Source of the DNA: Pontibacter burrus | Lineage (GTDB): Bacteria > Bacteroidota > Bacteroidia > Cytophagales > Hymenobacteraceae | Assembly (NCBI RefSeq): GCF_010686685.1 | Contig: NZ_JAAGWD010000005.1 | Coordinates: forward strand, 248,001-312,000 | Reading direction: 5' to 3' | Length of the DNA stretch: 64,000 nucleotides | Shown: one piece after another, positions 46,940-56,474 of the stretch | How positions within the stretch are numbered: the first letter of the stretch is position 1 | Layout: each line of letters begins with the position of its first letter | Program-made: the position numbers and the translations under genes | Notes under the pieces: generated by a model | Told to the model about the DNA's origin: nothing | Seen by the model: only the letters and a program-made list of their open reading frames with translations | Databases searched by the model: none

Positions 46940-46974
46940 ACTATAGTTACCGTTCACAACCATCATATATAACA

Positions 46975-47001
46975 AAAAAGCCACCTAAAACGGTGGCTTT
47001 T
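46975..47001. terminator. Bidirectional terminator
   Basis: 10-bp stem AAAAGCCACC/GGTGGCTTTT between convergent genes, followed by a TATAGTTT half-motif. Confidence 0.85.
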
Positions 47002-47020
47002 ATAGTTTGTAGTAATGCTA

Positions 47021-48337
47021 TTACAGCATCGAAGCTGAGTAAGGATTAGAGAGCAGCTCCCCGAATAGCTCCCAGCGCTTGGCAGGGTTATCGTCGGTTC
47101 CGCCATGCTGCTCTATATAGTTGCGAACCAGTTGCTGGCCCAGGTTATAGTTTATTACATAGCTGCGGTACTTATCCATAAAGCGGGTGCGCTGCAGGGC
47201 TTTGTCTCTTGGGTACAGGTTATAGTTTACCAGTATATCGGCAGCTTCTTCTCGCGAAATATCGCCATTCAGGTAGGCCCGGGCAGCTTCGTTACCTGCA
47301 AAATCAAGCTGGCCTATTTTATCAAGTATGGCATAGTATCGGTCCGCCTCAGAAGCATCCAGGCCGGCTAAAGGGAACAGCACTTCTTTCTCAAACTCTA
47401 TTCTGTCCTGCGCCGGAAAAGCTACATCAATGCCATAGTTGGCGCTACCTTCTGCTATAAGGCTTTGCGGCGAAAACAGCGGGTAAATGGAGTATTCTTT
47501 CCAGCCTTTTTCATCAACTAAATTTTGTTCCAGCAATACATTAAATACGTGGTGGCCCGGGTAGCCTTCGTGTGCAGCCAGGTCTATAGCACGCTCAATG
47601 TAGATCGGAAAATCAGTATTAATCTGGATTAAACTATAGCCTTTGCCTTTATAGTAATTATACCCCGACCAGGCTTTATCGGTCACAAACTCCAGGGTAA
47701 AGTTCTCGTTTTCGGGCAGTTTATAGTGTGCTTTGGTACGGGTACGGGCTTCTGCAATGGCTGCTCTGAACACAGTATCCAACTTGTCTTTTGGTATCTC
47801 GAACCTGGCACGGTAAGCATCCCAACGTTCTGCTATAGTTCCGGCGCCTGGCAGCTCACGGTCAATATCGGCCAGTATGGTTTTAAAATGCGAGAGCGGA
47901 TAATGCGGAGGCTCAGCATCGTATAGCAGTTTGGCCTCCTCATCAAAGCGATAGTTTTTGCCCTGCATCATTTCCACTTTGGTAATGGCAGCAATTACCT
48001 GCTTCTTAAACATAGCCAGCCGGCGCTTTTCGTCTGCAGCCAGGTTTGCTGTGTCCTGCTCATGTAGCAAGGTCTGTATACCGCCGAACTCAGCTAAAAA
48101 CTCGGTAGCAGGTAACGTATCAGCAGGCTCGCCGGTTGGTTTCCATTCTTCTGGTCCGTAGTAGGCATCCACAATATCGGAGTCGTACTGGCCCAACCTG
48201 AGCAGGGTCTTTACATAGCGCTCAGCCAATTGGTCCATGGTAGCTACATTGGCCGTTTCAGGCTCAGTTTTGGTAGAAGAGCAGGCCCAGCAGCAGGAAA
48301 TCAGAACCAGCCACAATCCTTTTTTGAGTGTTTGCAT
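47021..48337 (-). CDS. DUF885-like metallopeptidase lipoprotein
   Basis: 438 residues. Signal peptide with lipobox cysteine at about 19 (CCWAC). The helical body holds HEGYPGHHVF at 256-263 and a downstream LIAEGSANYGID segment, the metal-site pattern of DUF885-type zincin proteins. Enzyme activity is inferred from the fold only; the substrate is unknown. Confidence 0.75.
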   Translation of the reverse strand: MQTLKKGLWLVLISCCWACSSTKTEPETANVATMDQLAERYVKTLLRLGQYDSDIVDAYYGPEEWKPTGEPADTLPATEFLAEFGGIQTLLHEQDTANLAADEKRRLAMFKKQVIAAITKVEMMQGKNYRFDEEAKLLYDAEPPHYPLSHFKTILADIDRELPGAGTIAERWDAYRARFEIPKDKLDTVFRAAIAEARTRTKAHYKLPENENFTLEFVTDKAWSGYNYYKGKGYSLIQINTDFPIYIERAIDLAAHEGYPGHHVFNVLLEQNLVDEKGWKEYSIYPLFSPQSLIAEGSANYGIDVAFPAQDRIEFEKEVLFPLAGLDASEADRYYAILDKIGQLDFAGNEAARAYLNGDISREEAADILVNYNLYPRDKALQRTRFMDKYRSYVINYNLGQQLVRNYIEQHGGTDDNPAKRWELFGELLSNPYSASML

Positions 48338-48396
48338 CTACAGGTGCTTATAATTCAGGGTTGTAATTTATAGTTGCCCGACCAGTTATTAAAAAC

Positions 48397-48428
48397 AAAT
48401 GCCGGTAACTTATACGTAACCGGCATTT
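48397..48428 (-). terminator. Terminator after the PhzF gene
   Basis: 10-bp stem AAATGCCGGT/ACCGGCATTT; the minus strand continues into TTTGTTTTTAATAA. Confidence 0.75.
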
Positions 48429-48553
48429 ATATCTATGAGGCTGAAAAATTAATCTGCAGAAATAATAAATCCCCCGGCGTGTACTGATTACGTCGCTTAC
48501 CTGCCTTTATTGTCATCACCCGGCAGAAAATCAGCTCACTATGGGGCTATAGT

Positions 48554-49342
48554 TTAAATTTCTATTTCGCCAGTCAGGTAAGTTACTGCTTTGCCTGTAA
48601 TTTTTACACGGTCGCCGATGTACTGGCAACCCAGGCTGCCTTGTCTTTTAGAGAGTTGCTTTGCAGTCATTACCTGTTTGCCCAGTCGTTTACTCCAGTA
48701 TGGAATGAGTGTAGTATGCGCCGAGCCGGTTACAGGGTCTTCCACGATGCCTACCTGCGGGCAGAAAAACCGCGACACAAAGTCCACTTGCCTGCCCGGT
48801 GCCGAAACTATAACGCCGCGCGCCGCTACAGAATTTACCAGGTTCGTGTCCGGGTTAAATCCGGCTACTTCCTCCTCCGAACTATAGATCAGCAGGTAAT
48901 CGGTTTTGCCTTTGTAGGTTTCCTGTGGTGCCTTCCCGAAGGCTTGTACCAACGCTTCCGGAGTTTCAGCAGCTTCACACACATCCGTGGGGAAGTCCAG
49001 GGTTAAGGTATCGCCCCTGCGTTGTACCCGCAATAATCCACTGCGCGGAGAAATCAGGTTTATAGTTTCGGATTGGTGGTTATAGTAGTTAAACAGCACA
49101 TAAGCCGCTGCCAGTGTTGCATGTCCGCACAGGTCTACTTCTACCGTAGGGGTAAACCAGCGAATTTCATATCCGTCGCCAGCTTTGACTACAAAAGCGG
49201 TTTCTGCCAGGTTATTCTCGGCTCCAATGTTCTGCATGGTAGCATCATCGAGCCAGGCATCCAGCACACACACCGCCGCCGGGTTGCCACCAAATACCTT
49301 ATCCGTAAAAGCGTCTATCTGGTATAGTTTAATTTTTGCCAC
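48554..49342 (-). CDS. PhzF-family isomerase
   Basis: 262 residues of the PhzF/diaminopimelate-epimerase fold: IDAFTDKVFGGNPAAVC at the N-terminus, catalytic Glu47 in NLAETAFV, WFTPTVEVDLCGHATLA, and VEDPVTGSAHTTL in the second half. No phenazine genes are near, so the substrate is unknown. A small exported protein gene lies 18 bases upstream in the same direction. Confidence 0.9.
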   Translation of the reverse strand: MAKIKLYQIDAFTDKVFGGNPAAVCVLDAWLDDATMQNIGAENNLAETAFVVKAGDGYEIRWFTPTVEVDLCGHATLAAAYVLFNYYNHQSETINLISPRSGLLRVQRRGDTLTLDFPTDVCEAAETPEALVQAFGKAPQETYKGKTDYLLIYSSEEEVAGFNPDTNLVNSVAARGVIVSAPGRQVDFVSRFFCPQVGIVEDPVTGSAHTTLIPYWSKRLGKQVMTAKQLSKRQGSLGCQYIGDRVKITGKAVTYLTGEIEI

Positions 49343-49360
49343 AAGTATAGTTGTTGGTTA

Positions 49361-50062
49361 TTAATTAATAGGTGTTAGTAAGGCTTTTACCTGCTCGTAG
49401 TGTTTCGCTTCGGCTGTATTGCCAGTTTTCTGCAGCAAGGTTATCAACGTATCATAATAGCTTGGATGCAAGGGTTGCAGGTTTACAAGTTCCATCATTG
49501 GCCTGATTGCTTCAGTAAAAGCCTGTTTATTGTACAGCTCGTTTACCTGCGCTACAAGATCACTCTCATATTTTTCATACATGCCGGTAAAAGCACCTGG
49601 CCTTCCTGCTAAGGATACAACTATCGTTTCCTGGAGATAAGCAGGTTTGTTTGTCTCAATTAAGGTGTAGCCCGACTCGTGGTAACTGAACTGAACAGGA
49701 ATAACGGCATAGAAATATTTGGAGGTATCGTTGGTTGGCTGCCACTTGCCATTTGTCTTTCTAATAACGTTTTTGAAAGCCTCTGTAAAGTTATCATCTA
49801 CTTTGTGCAGCGTACCCACCTCCAGAATTTCTCCATTACGGTCTGTCTTCAAAACTCCTATAACTGTAACCAGTTTACCATCCATCACAGCCTTTTGTGG
49901 GAATTTGATGTTCTTCGCCAGTAGCTTAATCAACTCATCATAGCCACCTTTATACGTTGCAGCATTGTGTAAAGTGCTGATGTCTGAGCTACTGATCTGG
50001 GCAGAGCAGGTAAGGCTAAAAATTAAAAGGAAGGTTAGCAGAGATAAGTATAGTTTAGTCAT
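49361..50062 (-). CDS. Exported protein with one TonB C-terminal-like domain
   Basis: 233 residues with a signal peptide (LYLSLLTFLLIFSLTCSA). Residues ~36-130 resemble the TonB_C units of the 39156-40433 gene (YKGGYDELIKLLAKNIKFP to YAVIPVQFSY). The C-terminal ~80 residues are helical, with YNKQAFTEAIRPMMELVNLQP looking TPR-like. No membrane anchor is evident. Confidence 0.65.
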   Translation of the reverse strand: MTKLYLSLLTFLLIFSLTCSAQISSSDISTLHNAATYKGGYDELIKLLAKNIKFPQKAVMDGKLVTVIGVLKTDRNGEILEVGTLHKVDDNFTEAFKNVIRKTNGKWQPTNDTSKYFYAVIPVQFSYHESGYTLIETNKPAYLQETIVVSLAGRPGAFTGMYEKYESDLVAQVNELYNKQAFTEAIRPMMELVNLQPLHPSYYDTLITLLQKTGNTAEAKHYEQVKALLTPIN

Positions 50063-50100
50063 AGGTAAGGTTGTTAAAGATGAGCTATAGTTACCACCTG

Positions 50101-51582
50101 CTAATACATAGCAGGCTGCCCTGGTTTAGCCAGCGACGCTTTTATAAACTCACGCAGGTCGTCGTTGCTTTTTACCAGATCCTCTTTTCGCAGGTACATC
50201 ATGTGCCCGCTTCGGTAGGCTTTCCAGCTCAGGCGGTTCTTCAGTTTGCCGCTTGGGTCTAATTGCCACATGCTGTACTTGGCATTAAAATAGTCGGTAG
50301 CCCCATCGTAGTAACCAGCCTGGAACATAACGTGCAGGTACGGATTCTGTGCCATGGCCTGGCGCAGGTTTTCACCGGTGCGGTCGTTGCTGCGGTTCCA
50401 GGGGTGTACCGGCCCAAACATATTGTACTTCACGTCGGTTTTAAACTTCAGTTCATCGCGCAGGTACATGTTAATGGCTGGTGTAAAAGCATGAAGCCAG
50501 GCTGTAAGTTCCGAGTTAAAGTCCGGACGGTCGCCGGCATCCTGTCGGTCAATGCCTTTGTAACGTGAGTCGAGGCGGCCAACGGTGAATCCGTCGTTGC
50601 GAAGCAACTCTTTCCAGAAAAAGTTTGTAGGCACATTCAGGTTATGTTGCTGTATACTTTGCTCTGAGATGCCTGCATAACGTGCCATCTTAGCCACTAT
50701 TTCCTTCTTTTTCGCATCTTCTATAAAGCCGCCCCGCACCAGTGCAGGTACAAGTTCGTTCGTGGTAAAGGCTTCTACTTCAGGCAAAAAAGCTTCCAGG
50801 TCCTTCTGCTGCAAGTCTTGTGGTAGACGTTTATGGTACCAGGCAGTGGCTGCAAAATAAGGCAGTCGAAGCGCCGCTTCTACAGGCCCGCTGCGCTCAA
50901 TACCCAGGTTAGTAGGCGACACCAGAATTACCCCGTTCAGGTACATCCAGTGTGAGTTTTGCAGCTCCAGCGCCAAGCCAGAAACGCGTGTAGTGCCATA
51001 GCTCTCCCCGATCAGGTATTTCGGTGAAGCCCAACGGCCTTTGCGCGATACAAATGTATTGATCCACTCGGCAAGGTACTTTACGTCGGCATTTACGCCG
51101 AAAAACTTCTCTTTCAGTTTTTCTTTATCCACGCCTTCGGCCATGCGAGAGTAGCCTGTATTCACCGGGTTCACATACACTATATCCGCCACATCCAGAA
51201 TCGATTCAGGGTTTTCGCGGTAGCCGTAGGGCTGCACCGGGTAGCCTTCGTCGTCGATATTCAGCAAACGTGGGCCTGTGTAAGCAATGTGCATCCAAAC
51301 AGATGCAGAACCGGGGCCACCGTTAAACGAAATTACCAAAGGGCGTGTGGCGCGGTCTTTTATATCAGAGCGCTCATAGTAGGTGTAAAACAAGCCCGCT
51401 ATCGTTTTTCCGTTCTCGTCCCAAACAGGTTGCATGCCGGTAGTGGCATTGTACGAAATGCGTTTCCCTTTAATTGTAACCTGTTGTTTAGTTGTAACCG
51501 CAGAATCCGGGTTAATCGGGCGCTGCGCAAGCACAGCAGGTGTAACTGCTATCAGCAGCAGGAAGAGTAAAAGTTTTTTCAT
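50101..51582 (-). CDS. S10-family serine carboxypeptidase
   Basis: 493 residues with a signal peptide (MKKLLLFLLLIAVTPAVLA). FNGGPGSASVWMHI forms the oxyanion region, GESYGTTR carries the catalytic Ser, DGATDYF the Asp and SGHMMYLR the His. Serine carboxypeptidases act on peptide C-termini, here likely in the periplasm. Monocistronic. Confidence 0.88.
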   Translation of the reverse strand: MKKLLLFLLLIAVTPAVLAQRPINPDSAVTTKQQVTIKGKRISYNATTGMQPVWDENGKTIAGLFYTYYERSDIKDRATRPLVISFNGGPGSASVWMHIAYTGPRLLNIDDEGYPVQPYGYRENPESILDVADIVYVNPVNTGYSRMAEGVDKEKLKEKFFGVNADVKYLAEWINTFVSRKGRWASPKYLIGESYGTTRVSGLALELQNSHWMYLNGVILVSPTNLGIERSGPVEAALRLPYFAATAWYHKRLPQDLQQKDLEAFLPEVEAFTTNELVPALVRGGFIEDAKKKEIVAKMARYAGISEQSIQQHNLNVPTNFFWKELLRNDGFTVGRLDSRYKGIDRQDAGDRPDFNSELTAWLHAFTPAINMYLRDELKFKTDVKYNMFGPVHPWNRSNDRTGENLRQAMAQNPYLHVMFQAGYYDGATDYFNAKYSMWQLDPSGKLKNRLSWKAYRSGHMMYLRKEDLVKSNDDLREFIKASLAKPGQPAMY

Positions 51583-51685
51583 AATAAGTTTAAAAGGATG
51601 AATGCAAAAAAGACTGCCTATGCAGGTTCAGCAAACAATATAGTAAAAACCTTATAAACTTACCTATCAGCGCAATAAAGACAAA

Positions 51686-52276
51686 TTATGCTTTTTTGTA
51701 AACAATGCACCCAATCAGGTCAGGATGGTCCTGTACCAGATCCTGCTTTTTGGCTTTCCGGAGCATCCAGAGAATTAGCGCATCGCCACCGGCAGCTAAA
51801 ATAAACAACAGACCAAATGCAAAGAAATAGAGGTTGCCCAGCATCAGTCCAACTATAGTTGGCAGTATTCCCATTACCAGGCCCGGCATCATACCGCCAA
51901 GCATGTAGGCTTTAAGCGGAAGTACTTCCTTGCAATGGCAGTACGGGGTAAGCATTTTCCAGTGCACGCCATATTTTATAGATTTAAGTCCGTTTTTGCA
52001 GAAAACAGCCCAGGTAAGGCCATGCAATAACTCATGCACTACAGCACCGGGAATAAAAAGAAGCAAAGGGTAGTAAAATATCTTTTCTTTATGAGCTGTA
52101 AAAAAACTTCTAATGGTATGTGCCTCAAACTGCTCCGGCCACATCCAAACGTAAATCGGCACACAAACAAGCAGCAACGGAACAATAAACCCAAGAGCAA
52201 GTACATTGGCTTTTTCGGCACTCATTGTAAGTTCCTGCTTTATATAATCCTGCATCTGTAGTTCCTGCTGCTCCAT
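51686..52276 (-). CDS. DUF3267 membrane protein with HExxH motif
   Basis: 196 residues, four or five membrane helices. PGAVVHELLHGLTW places an HExxH zinc motif inside a membrane region, as in DUF3267 zincin-like proteins; YMLGGMMPGLVMG and GGDALILWML match the rest of the family. Whether it is a protease is not known. Confidence 0.85.
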   Translation of the reverse strand: MEQQELQMQDYIKQELTMSAEKANVLALGFIVPLLLVCVPIYVWMWPEQFEAHTIRSFFTAHKEKIFYYPLLLFIPGAVVHELLHGLTWAVFCKNGLKSIKYGVHWKMLTPYCHCKEVLPLKAYMLGGMMPGLVMGILPTIVGLMLGNLYFFAFGLLFILAAGGDALILWMLRKAKKQDLVQDHPDLIGCIVYKKA

Positions 52277-52389
52277 AGTTGTGTAAAATAGCTATAAAAA
52301 CGAAGCCAGAAAAGCAGAATTTAACACGCCTACTTTGCTTAACTATAGTTTCCTGCAAAAACAGCACTTTAACTATAAAACAAAAAAAC

Positions 52390-52397
52390 TATATTTG
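52390..52397 (+). promoter_or_regulatory. -7 box TATATTTG of the ABC exporter
   Basis: TAnnTTTG box 38 bases before the GTG start; no good TTG at -33. Confidence 0.4.
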
Positions 52398-52435
52398 TTA
52401 AGCCTGCTTTTGGGCGTACCCTAACCAGTAAATTA

Positions 52436-53326
52436 GTGGCTATAGTTTTAAGTATAGATAATCTCTCAAAAAAATATGGCAGCCTGAAAGCTGTAGATAA
52501 CCTGAGTTTACAGGTTGAGGAAGGCAGCATTTATGGTTTACTTGGCCCTAATGGTAGTGGCAAAACTACCACACTGGGCATGGTGCTGGATGTGATACGG
52601 CCCAGCAGCGGCAGCTTTTCGTGGTTTGGAGATGGCATCAGCAAGGCTACCAAACACCGTGTGGGGGCTATACTGGAAACGCCTAATTTTTACCCTTACC
52701 TTACTGCTAAGCGCAACCTGCAGGTAATAGCCGATAACAAGGGAGCCAACCACGACAACATAGATAAAATGCTGGACCTGGTGGGTCTGGGCACACGCAG
52801 CCATACTACCTATAAGGGGTACTCGCTGGGCATGAAACAACGCCTGGCTCTTGCCGCCGCTATGCTCAACGACCCTGAAGTGCTGGTTTTGGATGAGCCA
52901 ACCAATGGCCTGGACCCACAGGGCATAGCCGAAGTGCGCGACCTTATTTTACGTATTGCCAGCCAGGGCAAAACCATTATACTGGCAAGCCACCTGTTGG
53001 ACGAAGTGGAAAAAGTATGCACGCACGTAGCGGTATTGCGCAGTGGCAAACTAGTAACCAATGGCCCGGTTGGCAACATTGTAGCTGCAAAAGAACAACT
53101 GATCATCAGCGCGGAAGAACTTGCACCTGTGCTGCAGTTGCTGGAGCGCCTGCCTTACATCGCCCAGTTTGCACAGGAAAAAGACTACATCATTCTTACA
53201 CTGCAGGAAGGTTATAGCAGCATCGACCTGAACCGCGACATGTTTGCCCAGGGCATTGTGCTGTCACAAATAGTTACCCGCCGCAAAAGTCTCGAAAAAC
53301 AATTCCTTGAAATCATCAAACCCTAA
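52436..53326 (+). CDS. ABC transporter ATP-binding protein
   Basis: 296 residues from a GTG start. Walker A GPNGSGKTT (37-45), signature YSLGMKQRLALAAA, Walker B VLVLDEPTNGLDPQG and the LASHLLDEVEKV H-loop place it in the ABC-2 exporter class. The ~75-residue C-terminal domain is typical of drug or lantibiotic-immunity-type exporters. The permease gene follows after eight bases. Confidence 0.93.
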   Translation: MAIVLSIDNLSKKYGSLKAVDNLSLQVEEGSIYGLLGPNGSGKTTTLGMVLDVIRPSSGSFSWFGDGISKATKHRVGAILETPNFYPYLTAKRNLQVIADNKGANHDNIDKMLDLVGLGTRSHTTYKGYSLGMKQRLALAAAMLNDPEVLVLDEPTNGLDPQGIAEVRDLILRIASQGKTIILASHLLDEVEKVCTHVAVLRSGKLVTNGPVGNIVAAKEQLIISAEELAPVLQLLERLPYIAQFAQEKDYIILTLQEGYSSIDLNRDMFAQGIVLSQIVTRRKSLEKQFLEIIKP

Positions 53327-53334
53327 CTATACTG

Positions 53335-54105
53335 ATGGATTTACTCCGAACAGAGTTCCGCAAAATATTGCCTTACCGCACTTTCTGGTTTATAATGGGC
53401 ATTTATGTCCTGCTGATGGTGCTGATACTATATACCAGCACCAGTGTAGAGATAAACGGACAGGCCTTGGGCAACGAAACCTACCAGTTTCCGGAACTAT
53501 GGATGCGCCTGACTTATGTAGCGCACTTTTTTAACCTATTGCTGGGGATTTTGGTAATTGTGTTGGTTACTGACGAATATAGTTACCGCACGTTGCGGCA
53601 ACAGGTAATTGATGGGCTTTCGCGCACAGAGGTGGTACTCAGCAAGTTTTATGTCGTGCTTGGGCTCGCAACCTTCAGTACCCTTTTTCTGCTGGTTCTG
53701 GGGCTTTACCTGGGTTTGGTATACAGCAAAGACACCTCCGCTACAGCCATTTTCAGTCAGATAGACTACCTGCCCTACTACTTTGTGCAGGCAATAGCTT
53801 ACATGACATTAGCCGTGCTTTTTGCATTCCTGATCCGGAAAAGTGGCCTTACCATCATTGCTTTTATAGCCTACACCAAAATAGTAGAACCCATCATCCA
53901 CTATAACCTTCCAGACAACATCGATAAATATTTCCCGATGAAAGCGCTGGACAGCCTCACACCTATGCCGGGCCGCGATTTGTGGGGACAAGTAGCAGGG
54001 CCGTTTGAGCAGCTGTCGCCGGCTATGGCTACATTGCCCTCTGTTGTTTTTATAGGTTTGTTTCTGTTTTTAAGCTACCTGGTTTTGAAGCTGCGCGATT
54101 TATAA
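53335..54105 (+). CDS. ABC-2 type permease
   Basis: 256 residues with about six membrane helices (FWFIMGIYVLLMVLILY, FFNLLLGILVIVLV, YVVLGLATFSTLFLLVLGLY, VQAIAYMTLAVLFAFLI, then two more). EYSYRTLRQQVIDGLSRTE is the coupling-type segment common in ABC-2 permeases. Partner of the preceding ATPase; substrate unknown. Its last six bases overlap the next, convergent gene. Confidence 0.9.
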   Translation: MDLLRTEFRKILPYRTFWFIMGIYVLLMVLILYTSTSVEINGQALGNETYQFPELWMRLTYVAHFFNLLLGILVIVLVTDEYSYRTLRQQVIDGLSRTEVVLSKFYVVLGLATFSTLFLLVLGLYLGLVYSKDTSATAIFSQIDYLPYYFVQAIAYMTLAVLFAFLIRKSGLTIIAFIAYTKIVEPIIHYNLPDNIDKYFPMKALDSLTPMPGRDLWGQVAGPFEQLSPAMATLPSVVFIGLFLFLSYLVLKLRDL

Positions 54106-54780
54106 AAGTGTGTTATAATAGTTAACTATAGCTGTAAAATCCATTGGCTGTTCGAAACGGAGCTTTTGCTTGCGAACAAAACTCTTAATAGTGCCAGCTC
54201 TTTTGCCGCAATACTTCAGAAAATCTTTGCGCACATTCTGAAGTTGCACTACATCGCCATCCGGCTTAAGAACATAGTAAAGTGGCTTTATCTGATCAGC
54301 AAATATAGCATCTATAGGATAACCCATCGGATCGTGTACGTGGCCCTCCTTATAATCTCCAGTATATGTTTCAATGTTTCGCTTGTAATAGCTCTCGCGC
54401 ATCAGAAGCGTAGTGTTGCCATCTGTCAGTTGCTCAAAAAAAGTGGGCTTCTTAAAGTCGGTAAATTCTTTTCCCTGGTTCCAGTAAATTGATTTGAAGG
54501 TGTGGCGGCGGCTGCCGTATTCATTTTCTACTTCAAACTGCTCCACATTTACCGGTGAAAGCGAGTATAATTTTCCATTCTCATCCAACACCGATATTAT
54601 TTCCTGAGCACGGTAATAGGTTACTGCGCCCTCCAGTATTTCACCGGTGCTTAAGGTAACGGTTCCGGTGGGCCATTCTTGTACATCTATCTCCTGTCTT
54701 ACCTGGGCGTGGGTAGCAAATGCGGCAGAAAAGATTACTACTACAGAAAATAAGATTTTAAGGTATAAAGCGTGGTTCAT
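54100..54780 (-). CDS. Exported protein of unknown function
   Basis: 226 residues with a signal peptide ending in FAATHAQ-like sequence (VVVIFSAAFATHAQ). The mature part starts with a beta-rich segment (GTVTLSTGEILEGAVTYY) and ends basic. I do not recognise a family, but proteins of this type are frequent in Bacteroidota. Confidence 0.6.
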   Translation of the reverse strand: MNHALYLKILFSVVVIFSAAFATHAQVRQEIDVQEWPTGTVTLSTGEILEGAVTYYRAQEIISVLDENGKLYSLSPVNVEQFEVENEYGSRRHTFKSIYWNQGKEFTDFKKPTFFEQLTDGNTTLLMRESYYKRNIETYTGDYKEGHVHDPMGYPIDAIFADQIKPLYYVLKPDGDVVQLQNVRKDFLKYCGKRAGTIKSFVRKQKLRFEQPMDFTAIVNYYNTLL

Positions 54781-54950
54781 AGGCTTACATTTAAAAATTG
54801 CATCAATACTTACATCACAGCCTGCTTTAGTTTAGAGAAAAAAAGTATAGTTACGCACATAGCTATACTTAATAAACTAGTATACAAGCCTTTAGTGTAT
54901 GCATTTAGCAACAATTGTAGCCCGAATTTTAGGGAACACACTAAATAGAA

Positions 54951-54976
54951 AAGCCAGTGTAATACTACACTGGCTT
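54951..54976 (-). terminator. Terminator of ribBA
   Basis: Perfect 11-bp stem AAGCCAGTGTA/TACACTGGCTT with loop ATAC; on the minus strand followed by TTCTATTTAG. Confidence 0.75.
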
Positions 54977-55000
54977 AATTTAAATAGTCTATATTCGTTA

Positions 55001-56245
55001 TTAGCGGTTAACCGCGGCAGTTTTTAGAATGTCATGGCCCAGCTTATCGCGTTTTGTGGTCAGGTACTTGGTATTGTGCGGGTTTGGTGCTACTTCAATC
55101 GGCACACGCTCCACTACTTCCAGGCCGTATCCCATCAGGCCGGTACGCTTGCGCGGGTTGTTAGAGATTAGGCGCATTTTGGTTACACCCAGGTCGCGCA
55201 GTATCTGCGCTCCAACGCCATAATCGCGCTCATCCATGCCAAAACCCAGTTCAAGGTTCGCCTCTACTGTATCGCGGCCCTGCTCCTGTAATTTGTAAGC
55301 TTTCAGTTTGTTCAGTAAGCCAATACCGCGGCCTTCCTGGTTCATGTAAACTACAACGCCTTTGCCTTCGCGCTCTATCATGCGCATCGCTTCGTGTAAT
55401 TGTGGCCCGCAGTCGCAGCGGCAAGAGCCAAAAATATCGCCGGTTACGCACGAGGAGTGCACACGTACCAGTACCGGTTCATCTTCTTCCCAGGTACCTT
55501 TTACCAGGGCCAGGTGCTTGGCACCGTTGCTTCGCTGTGTAAAGGCATACAGGTCAAAGTCTCCGTAGTCGGTTGGCAGCTGCACTGCTATTTCGCGGTC
55601 AATCAGGCTTTCCTTCTTCAGACGGTAGGCAATCAGGTCTTTTATAGAAATCAGTTTCAGGTTGAAGCGCTCGGCAACTTTTACCAGGTCCGGCAGGCGG
55701 GCCATAGTACCGTCTTCGTTCATGATTTCTACCAGCACACCAGCAGGCGCAAGTCCAGCTAAGCGGGCAAGGTCTACGGCAGCCTCCGTATGGCCGGCAC
55801 GACGCAACACGCCTTCTTTCTTCGCTTTAAGCGGAAAAATATGTCCTGGTTTACCCAGCGAGTGCGGATCGGTGTTAGGATCTACCAGCGCCATAATGGT
55901 TTTGGACCTATCAGAAGCTGAGATACCGGTAGTGCAACCATGTCCGATCAGGTCTACCGAAACAGTAAACGGTGTAGCGTGAAGTGCCGTGTTTCGGCCT
56001 ACCATCAGTTCCAGTCCAAGTTCTTCGCAGCGCTCTTCGGTAAGCGGCGTACAGATAAGACCGCGACCGTGGGTAGCCATAAAGTTGACGATCTCCGGGG
56101 TGATCATTTCGGCGGCGCAAACAAAATCGCCTTCGTTTTCACGATCATCATCATCCACCACAATAATTATTTTACCCTGGCGGATATCTTCAATCGCATC
56201 CTCGATCGAGTCGAGCTTTATAGCAGCTGTGTTCGTATTCTCCAT
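55001..56245 (-). CDS. ribBA: Bifunctional DHBP synthase / GTP cyclohydrolase II
   Basis: 414 residues joining the two entry enzymes of riboflavin synthesis. Residues ~10-210 are RibB ([44 protein letters not shown]), which turns ribulose-5-phosphate into 3,4-dihydroxy-2-butanone-4-phosphate. Residues ~215-410 are RibA with the zinc cysteines in [10 protein letters not shown] and NQEGRGIGL. Upstream I saw no conserved FMN-riboswitch sequence. Confidence 0.96.
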   Translation of the reverse strand: MENTNTAAIKLDSIEDAIEDIRQGKIIIVVDDDDRENEGDFVCAAEMITPEIVNFMATHGRGLICTPLTEERCEELGLELMVGRNTALHATPFTVSVDLIGHGCTTGISASDRSKTIMALVDPNTDPHSLGKPGHIFPLKAKKEGVLRRAGHTEAAVDLARLAGLAPAGVLVEIMNEDGTMARLPDLVKVAERFNLKLISIKDLIAYRLKKESLIDREIAVQLPTDYGDFDLYAFTQRSNGAKHLALVKGTWEEDEPVLVRVHSSCVTGDIFGSCRCDCGPQLHEAMRMIEREGKGVVVYMNQEGRGIGLLNKLKAYKLQEQGRDTVEANLELGFGMDERDYGVGAQILRDLGVTKMRLISNNPRKRTGLMGYGLEVVERVPIEVAPNPHNTKYLTTKRDKLGHDILKTAAVNR

Positions 56246-56474
56246 AATTTGACGAGCGTTTTAAGCTCATTTTATACTTTGTGCCTGATCTTATTTAACC
56301 AAAGCTTCTACTTACCATAACTATAAATTGCACATCAATGTTCAAAACCAACTATAGCGCCAGGTATGCAGTAATCCTTAAAATTGCACAAAGGTAGAAA
56401 GTTAAAGCCCTACTCTAAAGGAAAGGTGTTAATTTTTGTATAACAGAGGAGAAGAATGCAGGATCTATAGTAGC

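Noticed and set aside
48554-49342. Phenazine biosynthesis gene
   Set aside because: PhzF-like proteins are widespread with other roles, and no other phenazine gene is present.
56246-56474. FMN riboswitch upstream of ribBA
   Set aside because: I looked for the conserved G-rich and CACC/GGCGG-type stretches of the RFN element on the minus strand and did not see them.
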